This document shows, one piece after another, positions 21,377 to 29,894 of a DNA stretch of 64,000 nucleotides; position 1 is the first letter of the stretch; each line of letters begins with the position of its first letter. A model generated the notes under the pieces. The model had not been told where the DNA came from, searched no databases, and saw only the letters and a program-made list of their open reading frames with translations. A program made the position numbers and the translations under genes. The DNA is from Pandoraea apista (lineage in GTDB: Bacteria > Pseudomonadota > Gammaproteobacteria > Burkholderiales > Burkholderiaceae): NCBI RefSeq assembly GCF_001465595.2, contig NZ_CP013481.2, positions 434,001 to 498,000 on the forward strand. Direction: 5' to 3'.

Positions 21377-21745
21377 ATGAACGACGAAAATGAGTTCGCG
21401 CATCTTATGGAGATGGAACTCAAACATGGGGAGTCTGGCCAATGCGCGATCCTGCTGCACTTGTCAGATTTTTCCAGGTTTGAAGACCGTCAATTCTCCG
21501 AACTTCTCGTGCTCACTGCGGTGCAAAACAGATGGCCGGATCATCACAATAAGTGGCCATCCGTGCAGTACCAGCACCGAGCGAATGCCATGTTCGCCAA
21601 GATTAAAATGCATCGCATCCATCATCCCAAGAGAACCGACGATGAGAGGAAAACCGGGGCAAGAAATTCAAAACTAGACCCGATGTTGTGGAGCGCGGTG
21701 CTGGTGGATAGGATGGACGAACTGCTTCCGAGCGTATCCGCGTGA
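21377..21745 (+). CDS. Hypothetical protein
   Basis: The 122-residue protein starts MNDENEFAHLMEMELKHGE and contains QYQHRANAMFAKIKMHRIHH and a Trp-rich C-terminus (DPMLWSAVLVDRMDELL). There is no membrane segment or recognised motif. It stands alone on the plus strand between the HEPN-like gene and a HAD fragment. Confidence 0.5.
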   Translation: MNDENEFAHLMEMELKHGESGQCAILLHLSDFSRFEDRQFSELLVLTAVQNRWPDHHNKWPSVQYQHRANAMFAKIKMHRIHHPKRTDDERKTGARNSKLDPMLWSAVLVDRMDELLPSVSA

Positions 21746-21780
21746 ACGCGGCTGCATGAGCTGCAGGAGGATGAAAATGT

Positions 21781-21930
21781 ATGCACGTCGTGATCTTCGA
21801 TCTCTTCGGCACCTTGGTTGAGATCAAGGAGCAGCGCTACCCATATCGCAAATTGCTCCGCTGGATACAGCGAAGCGGCGCGTTATGCAGAAGATCACCC
21901 ATTTACAAACTCCGGTGGAAATTTCAGTGA
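21781..21930 (+). pseudogene. HAD-family hydrolase N-terminal fragment
   Basis: A 49-codon frame begins MHVVIFDLFGTLVEIKEQRY, which is HAD motif I (DxFGT), then continues PYRKLLRWIQRSGA and breaks into unrelated sequence and a stop. A full HAD enzyme is about 200 residues or more. Just after the break, two similar segments (CCGGTGGAAATT and CCGGTAGAAATT, about 21,912-21,952) may mark the rearrangement point. Confidence 0.65.
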
Positions 21931-22007
21931 TTTTTGCATTTACCGGTAGAAATTACACGGGCGCTATACTGCGCTGAAAGTCGGGTATGAACCCACGGGG
22001 GCTAGAC

Positions 22008-23006
22008 ATGAACGACCTATTTGCTGGACGTCGTGTGAAGTGTCTTTGGGCGATCGTGGCGGGAGCATTGCTAATCACGGGATGTGATAGCCGTTCGGTG
22101 TCCGGGGTCTATGTGTCGCATACCGACAATCAAGCTGCGCTACTTCAAATCACCGAGACCCCCGATCACCGCTTCACCGGCACACTCCGCCACACCACGC
22201 TCAACAATGACGGGACACTGTCATCTGGAGACGCCAATGTGTCCGGCTCGGTTGATGGGGGCAGCATTACACTTACCGTTTTGGCCGCGATCCTGCCCAT
22301 CGGCAAGAATTTCAGTGGTGCAGTGACGCGCGATGGGATTGACCTGAACTTTGCTAACGGTAATCAAACCGCCGTCCAGCATTTCGCTAGGGGGCGCCCT
22401 TCCGATTTCGAATCGGCAGTTGCCCAGCTTAATCAAATCGGGCAACCGATCGTGGCTGCACGCCGACACGGTCAGCAGGTCGATCAACTAAACCGCCAAG
22501 TTGGCGTTCTCGCGAGCGATATCAATAGATTTGTAGCCAGTGCCGATCAGCATATCAAGCGCCTATCCAAGGCCAAGGCCTACTATGAGCGTGCTGTGAT
22601 AGTGGAACAGGCGAAGCTCACTCAGGCACAGCGTCTCAAGGCATCCGGCAATAGTATTGCGCAAGGTCAGGCTGCGATGATTGTTGCTCAGATGGGCGGT
22701 GATAAGTCTCAGCTATCCATGGCCGATGACGGTCTCGATCGTACCCACAACGACGCGATCTCGACGGAGAATTCTCTCAACGCTCGGATCTCAGCGTGGC
22801 GCGGGACCTGTTTGGATGGGGGCGCAGTAAAAAGGGGAGACGCTATCCCTGACATGGGGCCGTGCAAGGCGCTATCTCAAGCTGTCGCGTCGTACAACGC
22901 CACCGTCCCTGTGCTGCACGATGCGTTTTCGACGGCCCAAAATGCGCGCACGCAATCCAATGCGAGGTTGGCCCTCATCTGGAGATCTGCTGACCAGATG
23001 GAGTAG
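22008..23006 (+). CDS. Hypothetical lipoprotein with coiled coil
   Basis: The 332-residue protein has a lipoprotein signal ending LLITGCDS (lipobox Cys near residue 24), then a beta-rich domain (SGVYVSHTDNQAALLQITET) and a long helical region (about 145-250, QLNRQVGVLASDINRF). It is probably anchored in the outer or inner membrane facing the periplasm. The upstream in-frame ATG at 21987 is possible. Family not recognised. Confidence 0.65.
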   Translation: MNDLFAGRRVKCLWAIVAGALLITGCDSRSVSGVYVSHTDNQAALLQITETPDHRFTGTLRHTTLNNDGTLSSGDANVSGSVDGGSITLTVLAAILPIGKNFSGAVTRDGIDLNFANGNQTAVQHFARGRPSDFESAVAQLNQIGQPIVAARRHGQQVDQLNRQVGVLASDINRFVASADQHIKRLSKAKAYYERAVIVEQAKLTQAQRLKASGNSIAQGQAAMIVAQMGGDKSQLSMADDGLDRTHNDAISTENSLNARISAWRGTCLDGGAVKRGDAIPDMGPCKALSQAVASYNATVPVLHDAFSTAQNARTQSNARLALIWRSADQME

Positions 23007-23184
23007 CGGGCTCGATCGCTCTGAAAACTATCAATTCGAGCTCCCGGTAGCATCGTTGATTCGAAGAAAGGCAAATATACGGCGTAGGGGAGCGTGCTAT
23101 CTAGTGAGAATGTCGCGAACGTTTGTGAGACTAAAACGTGTAGTTCGAATGGCGATCCGTAAACTCTACTTATTATGACTAACT

Positions 23185-23928
23185 ATGCCTGAGTTGAACG
23201 GGACTGCATCGGTCGCAGATGCGATTGCATTGACAATGCGGTCTTACTTCTCGATTAATCATCTTGCGACTGCGGCTCACCAAGCTCAGGTCGCAGCCCG
23301 CATTGAAGCCGCATACGGCGGCTTCAATGCGGGGGAGGCGGTCGAACACAAGGGGGCCGTTTCGGGTTCGATTTTCATGAGTGTCGCGGGAGTGGAGGCG
23401 TCCATTAACGAGTTTTTCTCGGACTGCGCGGACGCTCATATGTATCACCTCGTCGGCCTAGAAGAGCAAGCCGTGGATCGATTGGCGAGAGGCTGGAATG
23501 CAACTTCAATTGTTGAAAAGGCGAGCATATTGGAAAAGTTTCAGTTTGCGTGCCTGTTGGCTGATAAGGCACCACTAGATCTCGGCACTCCGGCTGCGCA
23601 GGATCTGGCGATTGGTATCGATATTCGTAACGCGTTGATGCACTACAAGCCTCAGTCCGTTGATCTCCCGTTGGACGGAACATCTGTGACGGTGGTGGGG
23701 AGCTGGAAATCCATTGAGCGGAAGCTCAAGGGGCGTCCGAAATTGACGCCAAATCCGTTCGCGTCGGAAGCGCAACCGGAATTCCCGTATCGAGTGCTCG
23801 GATACGAGTGTGCCAAGAGGACTCTCAGCGGTGCTCTATCATTTCTCGAACTTTTTGCTAGCCATCTTGGCCTGACAAGACCACCATTTCAGAACATCTG
23901 TTCGGAGTTGCGGGCAGGTCGGAAGTGA
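23185..23928 (+). CDS. HEPN-like hypothetical protein with RNxxxH motif
   Basis: The 247-residue protein is largely helical. GIDIRNALMHYKPQSVDL near residue 150 gives an RNxxxH pattern (Rx4H) as in HEPN RNase domains. An N-terminal AAHQAQVAARIEAAYGGF helix and VAGVEASINEFFSD suit a HEPN-like bundle. Not linked in an operon; the gaps on both sides are over 90 bp. Function could be RNA cleavage in defence, but only the motif supports this. Confidence 0.5.
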   Translation: MPELNGTASVADAIALTMRSYFSINHLATAAHQAQVAARIEAAYGGFNAGEAVEHKGAVSGSIFMSVAGVEASINEFFSDCADAHMYHLVGLEEQAVDRLARGWNATSIVEKASILEKFQFACLLADKAPLDLGTPAAQDLAIGIDIRNALMHYKPQSVDLPLDGTSVTVVGSWKSIERKLKGRPKLTPNPFASEAQPEFPYRVLGYECAKRTLSGALSFLELFASHLGLTRPPFQNICSELRAGRK

Positions 23929-24027
23929 CCTTTGTGCGGGGTTCCCGTCCGAATCTGCAGCATTATCATCGGCGCAAAGCGCCTCACACCGACCCGAGGC
24001 CGGAACACTAATCGTAAGAGGAATTAC

Positions 24028-24222
24028 ATGCGTCTGCTGCTTGCGTTGATTCTGCCGTGGCTTCAATTTTTCACTATCGGGCGCCCCTTTGCCGGGATCG
24101 TCTGTCTGCTTCTACAACTTACGATCATCGGCTGGATTCCGGCCGCGATCTGGTCTGTGTATGCGCTGAGCCAGTACAAGACCGACAAGAAAATCGAGCG
24201 CGCCTTGGCTAACCGCAGGTAG
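24028..24222 (+). CDS. Small membrane protein, YqaE/Pmp3-like
   Basis: The 64-residue protein has two hydrophobic segments: LLLALILPWLQFFTIG and AGIVCLLLQLTIIGWIPAAI, then a polar tail ending SQYKTDKKIERAL. The IGWIPAAIWSVYAL pattern recalls YqaE/Pmp3 stress-related membrane peptides. The ATG at 24028 follows AAGAGGA. Confidence 0.65.
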   Translation: MRLLLALILPWLQFFTIGRPFAGIVCLLLQLTIIGWIPAAIWSVYALSQYKTDKKIERALANRR

Positions 24223-24263
24223 CGAGAAAACGCTGACCGACACTTCATCTGGAGGGCTTCGGA

Positions 24264-24638
24264 ATGTCTATTCTTAAGAGGATATTCGGTAGTGGGATGG
24301 AGAATCCTAGGACTCTGGCTGCGCTGAAGCGCAGAGCAAAGGAGGGGGCAAGAATCACGTTGTTGGCGACCCAACTGAAAGGGAGTGACATGCCACTTCC
24401 AGATGAGCTGCAGGGAGTTGAGCGCGTGATTACCCGCGTATTTCCCGATCGAGTGTTGTTCAATCCGAACGGACCGGGTGGCGAGCAAAGGGCGGATTTC
24501 CGATGGCCGTCAGAGCCGCGCGACGGCTTTGCCGGCATGATCATAGACCCCAACGGTGTGTTTGTCGGATTTGTGGACGATAGCACGTTCATCGTGGATA
24601 CGATAATCAGCTACAGCATTTATCGAATCGATGACTGA
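24264..24638 (+). CDS. Hypothetical protein
   Basis: The 124-residue protein starts MSILKRIFGSGMENPRTLAA after a GGAGGG site. The second half (FAGMIIDPNGVFVGFVDDST) is beta-rich. No known motif. It follows the small membrane protein by 41 bp and may be co-transcribed with it. Confidence 0.5.
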   Translation: MSILKRIFGSGMENPRTLAALKRRAKEGARITLLATQLKGSDMPLPDELQGVERVITRVFPDRVLFNPNGPGGEQRADFRWPSEPRDGFAGMIIDPNGVFVGFVDDSTFIVDTIISYSIYRIDD

Positions 24639-24923
24639 ACTTGGGAAATTAGTTTGACGCGTTAAGAGATTGATTTACCACTTTCAGCGGGTACGTTCGA
24701 AATGAGCTGAATTGCATACGCGCCCGTTCCGCTAGGGAGCGGTAGACGGATGAGCATTACACCTCGGGACAAAACAGGATTTTCCGGCCTTGTTTGATAC
24801 GGAGCCCTAACACACGGAGCGTGGGGCGCCGGATTTTTCTCGGAGTGAAATACGCCCGGCCAATTTTTGCCGGGTACGGGGCGTACCGAGTCTTCCTGCT
24901 CAAGAAAACCTAACGGAAGAATT

Positions 24924-25256
24924 ATGACTGGAACCATGGGCGAAAATGATGACGGAATTGAAACTTCGATTCTCTATTCCATCATCGGTGAGATGGAGCG
25001 AGTCTGGGGCAGCCTTGGCTTGGACGGAACATCCGAGGAGTACGCGTGGTTGAACGCGACCTACCAAATCACGGAAGAAGAAGACGTTAAATGGCAGATG
25101 GTTCTCGAGTATTTTGTGACTCATGACCTTCCCGAGGACGATGAGAAGGATCCGGAGGCTATGGCGTTTCTCAACGACTATGATGCGGTGGATTCATTCT
25201 TGACAGAGCTTCTTCGGAAGTATCGAAGCAGCGGTAAGGTCTATCCTCGAGCGTAA
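24924..25256 (+). CDS. Acidic hypothetical protein
   Basis: From the ATG at 24924 (GGAAG upstream) the 110-residue product is very acidic (EEEDVK, PEDDEKDPEAMAFLNDYD). It has no membrane segment or recognised domain. A small acidic protein among RNase-like genes could be an inhibitor, but nothing direct shows this. The 285-bp gap before it holds a small CCCGGC/GCCGGG hairpin at 24,855-24,874. Confidence 0.5.
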   Translation: MTGTMGENDDGIETSILYSIIGEMERVWGSLGLDGTSEEYAWLNATYQITEEEDVKWQMVLEYFVTHDLPEDDEKDPEAMAFLNDYDAVDSFLTELLRKYRSSGKVYPRA

Positions 25257-25458
25257 CGTTCGGTACTGGGACGTATTCGACGCGCCAATCGCATCGATTC
25301 CTGCATGTTGGCCCAACTTGGGAGTTCAAAGAGCGTAGGCGATGGTAGCTATACTGCGTATAGACTCGAATGCGAGGGAATTCGGCATTGCCACAAGTCG
25401 GGCAATGAAGGCCATTCGAGCGATTGCATTTGCTCAACTTGTGGTCGTGACGGTTCTC

Positions 25459-26514
25459 CTACGCGGCATCGTTCCACGAGGTGAGAATGCTCTTCTCCAA
25501 TCGCTCGATCTCTTCCTCAATCTGGGAGTTATCAACCTTCGCCCCCTCGAGCATGCTCGTTAGTACGCGTCTTGATCGCGCCGAATTCCTCCCCTTTAGA
25601 AGCTCATTTAGGCGCTCACGCTTGTCAGCGTAAAACGGGAAATCGTAGTCTACGGCAGAGGCAGACAAGAAAGGTTGGCCGGAATCCAGAATCAATGCGC
25701 GAGGAACGCATAGTTTTGCAATATATGCGGCCGCCGCATCATCAGTGACGAAGATCGGGTGCTGCGATACCCCGTCCACGGGTAGCGTCGGAAGATAGTT
25801 TTGGACCATCCAGCAATGCCAGATATCCCATGCCGCTCCCCACGCTGCATCAAGCGGGGTTTTTCCCTTGCGAAGACTCAGAAGTTTGTTTGCGTCACTG
25901 GCTCCACCAAAGAGTGCGAGTGCGGCCTGTGAAATCAGTGCGATGTGGCAGTTCATCGATTCGCACCAGTCGAAGAACGCAATGAAGTTCTTGACCGCCC
26001 TATCCTTCAGAAAACCGTGCGATCGAATTTCGAATATCTTTAGAAAGCAGCAGTATGCATAGCGCAGTAAGGGTCGTACCTCCGATATGGATGTGTCGTC
26101 CAACGTCAACGTGTCGAGAATTTTGGTTTGTGCGCTGCGCCCCATCGCCAACGACTCTTCAGTTTGCGCGAGCGCGCGTGCGACGTTTGAGGTGATGCTC
26201 AATAATTTGTCCGTGTCGAGCAGATCGCTTTCGCGTGATGATGCCAGTTCCAAGCATCCAAAATACGGAACAACATCCACATTGACTAGCTCGACTGCCA
26301 GGAGAAACTGACGGAATGTCGACTCCTTGTCAGGGTCCTTCTGGCCTCGCGAATAATTTGACAAATTGAGGCAAATGTTCGCGTCTAAGACTAGCGCTGT
26401 GACGACACCCTGCCGGGCGTTAGCGCGAATGAGGTCTGGGGACGGGAAGTTACATTCACCAGCGCGGTCAAAATAGGACAATGGTCTTGCTATGAACGGG
26501 GCCATGTTTGCCAT
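25459..26514 (-). CDS. PIN-like nuclease domain protein (putative)
   Basis: The 351-residue protein (ATG 26514; a TTG at 26541 is possible) starts MANMAPFIARPLSYFDRAGE. VVTALVLDANICLNLSNYSR gives a strand ending in DxN as at the start of PIN domains, and HPIFVTDDAAAAYIAKL gives a later strand ending in paired Asp. The middle is helical and the C-terminus is a charged coiled coil (NSQIEEEIERLEKS). It diverges from the HEPN-like gene at 26665 across 150 bp of AT-rich DNA, so the two may be regulated together. Assignment by motif only. Confidence 0.5.
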   Translation of the reverse strand: MANMAPFIARPLSYFDRAGECNFPSPDLIRANARQGVVTALVLDANICLNLSNYSRGQKDPDKESTFRQFLLAVELVNVDVVPYFGCLELASSRESDLLDTDKLLSITSNVARALAQTEESLAMGRSAQTKILDTLTLDDTSISEVRPLLRYAYCCFLKIFEIRSHGFLKDRAVKNFIAFFDWCESMNCHIALISQAALALFGGASDANKLLSLRKGKTPLDAAWGAAWDIWHCWMVQNYLPTLPVDGVSQHPIFVTDDAAAAYIAKLCVPRALILDSGQPFLSASAVDYDFPFYADKRERLNELLKGRNSARSRRVLTSMLEGAKVDNSQIEEEIERLEKSILTSWNDAA

Positions 26515-26664
26515 ATTTCTATGCAATTTGGTATGACGCAATCAGGATGCGTCGACTATGTGTACGACAGCTCGCACGGTAGATAGCGGGTACCCTAGGC
26601 GTAGTCGAGTATATATATCAGGATAGTATATGTTGGTTTCCAAACGAATTGATCAGATGCAGCA

Positions 26665-27186
26665 ATGACGATACAGAAGACATCCAAACGAGGCGAGTTC
26701 AACGCGAATTGGCCAGTGCCTGATGATTATCTGATGGAGCTCGGCCGCATGGTGAGCGTCTGGGGGTCTCTAGAATCAACAATCGCAATGGCAATCGCCA
26801 AGTTGGCCGGCTATGACTCCCCTCTGGATTTGCGTGCATTGACGATGGTGGCACATAGCAATTTTCAGCAGCGTGTGGACATTGTGAGCGCTTTGTGTGT
26901 GCAGCTCGTAAACGATTTTTCTCACTTGCGTACGTATGAGGGGGTCGTCAAAAAGATCAGGGCAGCGCAGTCGGCGCGCAACAAGTATGCCCACAATGCG
27001 TTAACGGTGAATGACGACGGTCAGGTGACCATCTCGTACATGTCGGCACGCGGCGTGCTTAAGACATCGGTGGAGCTCGTACGTCTCGCGGACATTAAGG
27101 AGGCCACTGCCAAGGTCCATGAGGCGAGTGTTGCTCTATACGCCTTAGTCACAAACTCGGATCTCAAGCCGATGTGGGAGCGTTGA
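26665..27186 (+). CDS. HEPN-like hypothetical protein with RNxxxH motif
   Basis: The 173-residue helical protein contains SARNKYAHNALTVNDDG near residue 110, an Rx4H pattern, after VSVWGSLESTIAMAIAKLAG. This arrangement resembles single-domain HEPN-like proteins. It is divergent from the PIN-like gene; the shared region holds AT-rich TATATATATC and TATATG stretches suited to promoters. Confidence 0.5.
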   Translation: MTIQKTSKRGEFNANWPVPDDYLMELGRMVSVWGSLESTIAMAIAKLAGYDSPLDLRALTMVAHSNFQQRVDIVSALCVQLVNDFSHLRTYEGVVKKIRAAQSARNKYAHNALTVNDDGQVTISYMSARGVLKTSVELVRLADIKEATAKVHEASVALYALVTNSDLKPMWER

Positions 27187-27327
27187 CGCTCTTCGGACTG
27201 AATCAGTCGTCGCTGGGCGGATTCTTGCTTGCGGGGGGGGGGAGATTTGACGGGGACTGCCACAGTACATTTGCGCTGCGTGATGCTCGGGCAGCATCCC
27301 CGAGTTAAAGAAAAAACAGATATGTTG

Positions 27328-27365
27328 CATAGAGGGGGCGTGCCAATTGGCACGCCCCCTCTATG
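27328..27365 (-). terminator. 38-bp perfect palindrome, probable terminator
   Basis: A perfect 19+19-bp palindrome centred on CCAATTGG, with arms CATAGAGGGGGCGTGCCAA and its complement. On the minus strand it follows the stop of the 27,370-27,726 gene within 5 bp and leads to a TTTTTT run about 10 nt later, so it is read as an intrinsic terminator. Confidence 0.7.
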
Positions 27366-27369
27366 TATG

Positions 27370-27726
27370 TCAATTACAGTTGCGTTGATCCTGGAAATCA
27401 AAGTCGCTCAACTTAGCCCACCCGACAATACGCCCGGCGTTCTGATTCGGATTCGGCTTATCGTAGTCCGGCACCGTCACAAGTTGGACGTAACCACCAG
27501 GCGCCTGCGCCTTGATGGTGAACGCTTCCAGCGAAGTGAGCGCGCGTTTGTTTGCGCTGGTGTTCGGTGCGTCGGCGAGACTGATTTGCGATTTCATGAC
27601 AAGCCGGCCTCCCGCGCCGGCCTTTGTCTTGGGAAACACGCACTGTCCGATGTGATTCGCTGCAAATACAGTCGCCGAGCAGGCAAGGCCGATGGCGATA
27701 GCCATAATTGCGGTGATCTTCTTCAT
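27370..27726 (-). CDS. Secreted hypothetical protein
   Basis: The 118-residue protein has a clear signal peptide (MKKITAIMAIAIGLACSATV, cut after FAA) and a small mature domain containing GQCVFPKTKAGAGG and a terminal NCN, giving two Cys for one possible disulfide. GRIVGWAKLSDFDF looks like an SH3-type ending. AAGGAAAACC precedes the ATG. Role unknown; periplasmic. Confidence 0.65.
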   Translation of the reverse strand: MKKITAIMAIAIGLACSATVFAANHIGQCVFPKTKAGAGGRLVMKSQISLADAPNTSANKRALTSLEAFTIKAQAPGGYVQLVTVPDYDKPNPNQNAGRIVGWAKLSDFDFQDQRNCN

Positions 27727-27783
27727 GGTTTTCCTTGGGATGATGGGGCAAGAAATGTACCGATTCGTCTTTTATTGAGGCGG

Positions 27784-28335
27784 TTAGATAAGTCCAACGA
27801 GCATGAACGTTGCGATCCAAACCCAGAAGTACGCTTTAGGCTGGCGCAGAGAGGCGGCCCGTTTCCACAAGTACACGGGCACGATGAAAGCAAACTTGCC
27901 GAAAGCCGACGTATTGACGCCTGCCCGCTTGAGTTGCCGGTCGTCCAGTAAGCTCAAACCGATGTTGACCAACAGCGTGATGTACCAGTACTGGTTTGAC
28001 CGCAACGCTGCGGTAGCCGCTGCACTGGCCATGTAGTCGGGGACAATAGCAGCGGCGAAGATCGCCTCAAGAAGTACCCCGATGATTGGAGCGAAGGCGA
28101 GAATCCACACAATTGTGTGGCCAATGCGCGTCGCGGGAAGCACTGGTGGTGCGCTCGCTTGGCGCAAATGCACAGCGAGATCAGTCTCCGCGAGTGGTGT
28201 CCAGTCTGCCAGGCCTTGCGACCAGACAAGCGTATTCCCGTCGATAGTGCGGTTCTGAATCAACTCCCCGACCTCGGCGGCGCTGATGGCGCCGATGCGC
28301 CGGCCATCCTTTTCGTAATGCCATGAATCCGTCAT
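27784..28335 (-). CDS. GYF-type (DUF4339) membrane protein
   Basis: The 183-residue protein begins with a GYF_2 module (SWHYEKDGRRIGAISAAEVG with LVWSQGLADWTPLAETDL, residues 4-55), then about four hydrophobic segments (IVWILAFAPIIGVLLEAIFA and others). Such proteins are inner-membrane proteins of unknown role. The start is at 28335; it is divergent from the XRE regulator. Confidence 0.75.
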   Translation of the reverse strand: MTDSWHYEKDGRRIGAISAAEVGELIQNRTIDGNTLVWSQGLADWTPLAETDLAVHLRQASAPPVLPATRIGHTIVWILAFAPIIGVLLEAIFAAAIVPDYMASAAATAALRSNQYWYITLLVNIGLSLLDDRQLKRAGVNTSAFGKFAFIVPVYLWKRAASLRQPKAYFWVWIATFMLVGLI

Positions 28336-28528
28336 GAAGCCATTTTCTCCCTAAGTGATTGTCGTGTTTACTCTGCAAAGATGGGCGTACATCAACTCGT
28401 CAAATGCCAATCGCGTCATGGCGGGTTGACGCACCAAAGGATCAGAATATATTTGTAGTATATAGTCATCATTAATTGATGTGTTTACAGCGTCGTTAAT
28501 CAGTCATCAGACGGGCATCCTGCCGTTC

Positions 28529-28861
28529 ATGACTGCCAAACGCCAAGAAGCCACTGCCGCTCGCCAACCGGCCCCTATTTCGCTTGCTTTGGGCAAACGG
28601 ATCAAGCAATGTCGGCACGAAGCGGAGAAATCTCAGGAAACCCTGGCGTTCGAGGCGCACGTAGATCGCACGTATATCTCTGCGATCGAACGTGGCGTGG
28701 CAAACCCGTCGATTGAGACGATCGCCAACATTTGCCATGTGTTGGGTGTGACGCTTGCCGAGCTATTCGAGCCGCTTGCCAAGGTGTCTTTGGCACCGAC
28801 GGGGACACGCCGGGCGAATGCGGCCACCCCGCCAGAAATCAAGCGTCAACGTTTGCGCTGA
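28529..28861 (+). CDS. XRE-family transcriptional regulator
   Basis: The 110-residue protein has an HTH_3 domain: LGKRIKQCRHEAEKSQETLA, then HVDRTYISAIERGVANPSIE and a C-terminal part of the domain up to LAELFEP. The tail is basic. The AT-rich gap upstream (about 28,440-28,490) probably contains its promoter. Its 3' end overlaps by 23 bp the convergent C39-like gene, which suggests it regulates the island module that follows. Confidence 0.85.
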   Translation: MTAKRQEATAARQPAPISLALGKRIKQCRHEAEKSQETLAFEAHVDRTYISAIERGVANPSIETIANICHVLGVTLAELFEPLAKVSLAPTGTRRANAATPPEIKRQRLR

Positions 28862-29477
28862 CGACATTGCGGATCGACACGCCGCAAAGCAATTTGACGC
28901 CTCTCGAGGTCGACGGTGACTGATACCGAAATTGCGTGTCGTTGTGTCGGGCCAGACGTGCATTGAACCCGGCAAGTCCGGGTTCATTTCCCGCCGGATC
29001 AATCAGCAGCAGTGCTTGCGTATCGAAAACCCGACTGCTCTGGCGTCCTTCGATGCCGACCACCAGCGCGGCGCGCCATTTCACTAGGTGCCGTTGCTGC
29101 CAACCAATGATGACTGGCCAGCCCGCATCGAGCTCGCGTTGCACAAAGCGAAGCAGGTCTTGTCCCGAGGCCGTGCACGTCGAAGGTCGTACCCCGAGAT
29201 TCAACTCCGCAATAAAGCTAGCGAGTTCGGGCAAAGTCATCCCGTTCAGGTAGTGCGGCCACGCGTCATCCCAAAAGTTCTGTTCTGGCCCACAGCCGTG
29301 ATACGGTAGATAGACTGGATCGGTCAGCTTGCCAAGGAGTGCCAATGCCATGGCAACGCAGTGCAGCGTACTGCCGCCGTCCCAGTGCCCCTGACGGCTG
29401 AACAGCGGGTTACCTGTTGTGGAGACGACCGGCTGCTGTCCGAGGCGGAGTGCTGGATGGAATTTCCGAATCAGCAT
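28839..29477 (-). CDS. C39-like cysteine peptidase fold protein (putative)
   Basis: The 212-residue protein has GHWDGGSTLHCVAMALALLG, like the Cys box of C39 and related papain-fold peptidases, and AALVVGIEG...LLLIDPAG like the His/Asp box. The expected His before the AALVVG strand is not there (WRAALVVG), so activity is doubtful. The ATG at 29477 is preferred over a TTG two codons upstream. It is the last gene of the minus-strand plasmid-like module. Confidence 0.5.
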   Translation of the reverse strand: MLIRKFHPALRLGQQPVVSTTGNPLFSRQGHWDGGSTLHCVAMALALLGKLTDPVYLPYHGCGPEQNFWDDAWPHYLNGMTLPELASFIAELNLGVRPSTCTASGQDLLRFVQRELDAGWPVIIGWQQRHLVKWRAALVVGIEGRQSSRVFDTQALLLIDPAGNEPGLAGFNARLARHNDTQFRYQSPSTSRGVKLLCGVSIRNVVSANVDA

Positions 29478-29479
29478 GG

Positions 29480-29776
29480 TCAATATTCTTCGGGCAGCAG
29501 GATCGTAGTCGTCGACCGATCAGCGTCGGTGACGATCCATACCTTCAGCTCGCCGCCCAGTGGATAGCAGGACAGCACACGTCGTCCTGAGACGACGGAT
29601 AGGTCGTTTTGCTCCCGATCGGCTTCCGGTAGATCCCCCCAATCACCGCAAGCATGCCGGTTGACCAAAGCGTAGATCGAGGCTCCGGCCGATTGGATAG
29701 CATCGACGGCAGCGGGCGTTGCCAACAAGCGACCGAGCGGCAGGCGAGCTCGCCGAATGGGCAAAGTGGAATTCAT
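29480..29776 (-). CDS. Conserved hypothetical protein of plasmids/ICEs
   Basis: The 98-residue protein contains LLATPAAVDAIQSAGASIYA, RHACGDWGDL and ends DRSTTTILLPEEY. I recognise the xRHxxGDWG and ADRSxTTxLLPEEY pattern as a common, uncharacterised plasmid and ICE protein. AGGAGA lies before the ATG at 29776. It is closely spaced with the next gene. Confidence 0.75.
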   Translation of the reverse strand: MNSTLPIRRARLPLGRLLATPAAVDAIQSAGASIYALVNRHACGDWGDLPEADREQNDLSVVSGRRVLSCYPLGGELKVWIVTDADRSTTTILLPEEY

Positions 29777-29894
29777 CAAAGTTCTCCTAGATAGAGACGA
29801 ATTGGGACGTGCCGTGGCCTCCGAGCGAATCGGGTGCACAGTTGAATGGCATCGATGGGAAATGGCAGACGCAGGACGCGTCCGTAGACGACGA

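Noticed and set aside
27229..27951. 240-codon plus-strand frame
   Set aside because: It runs through the palindrome and antisense to two better supported minus-strand genes.
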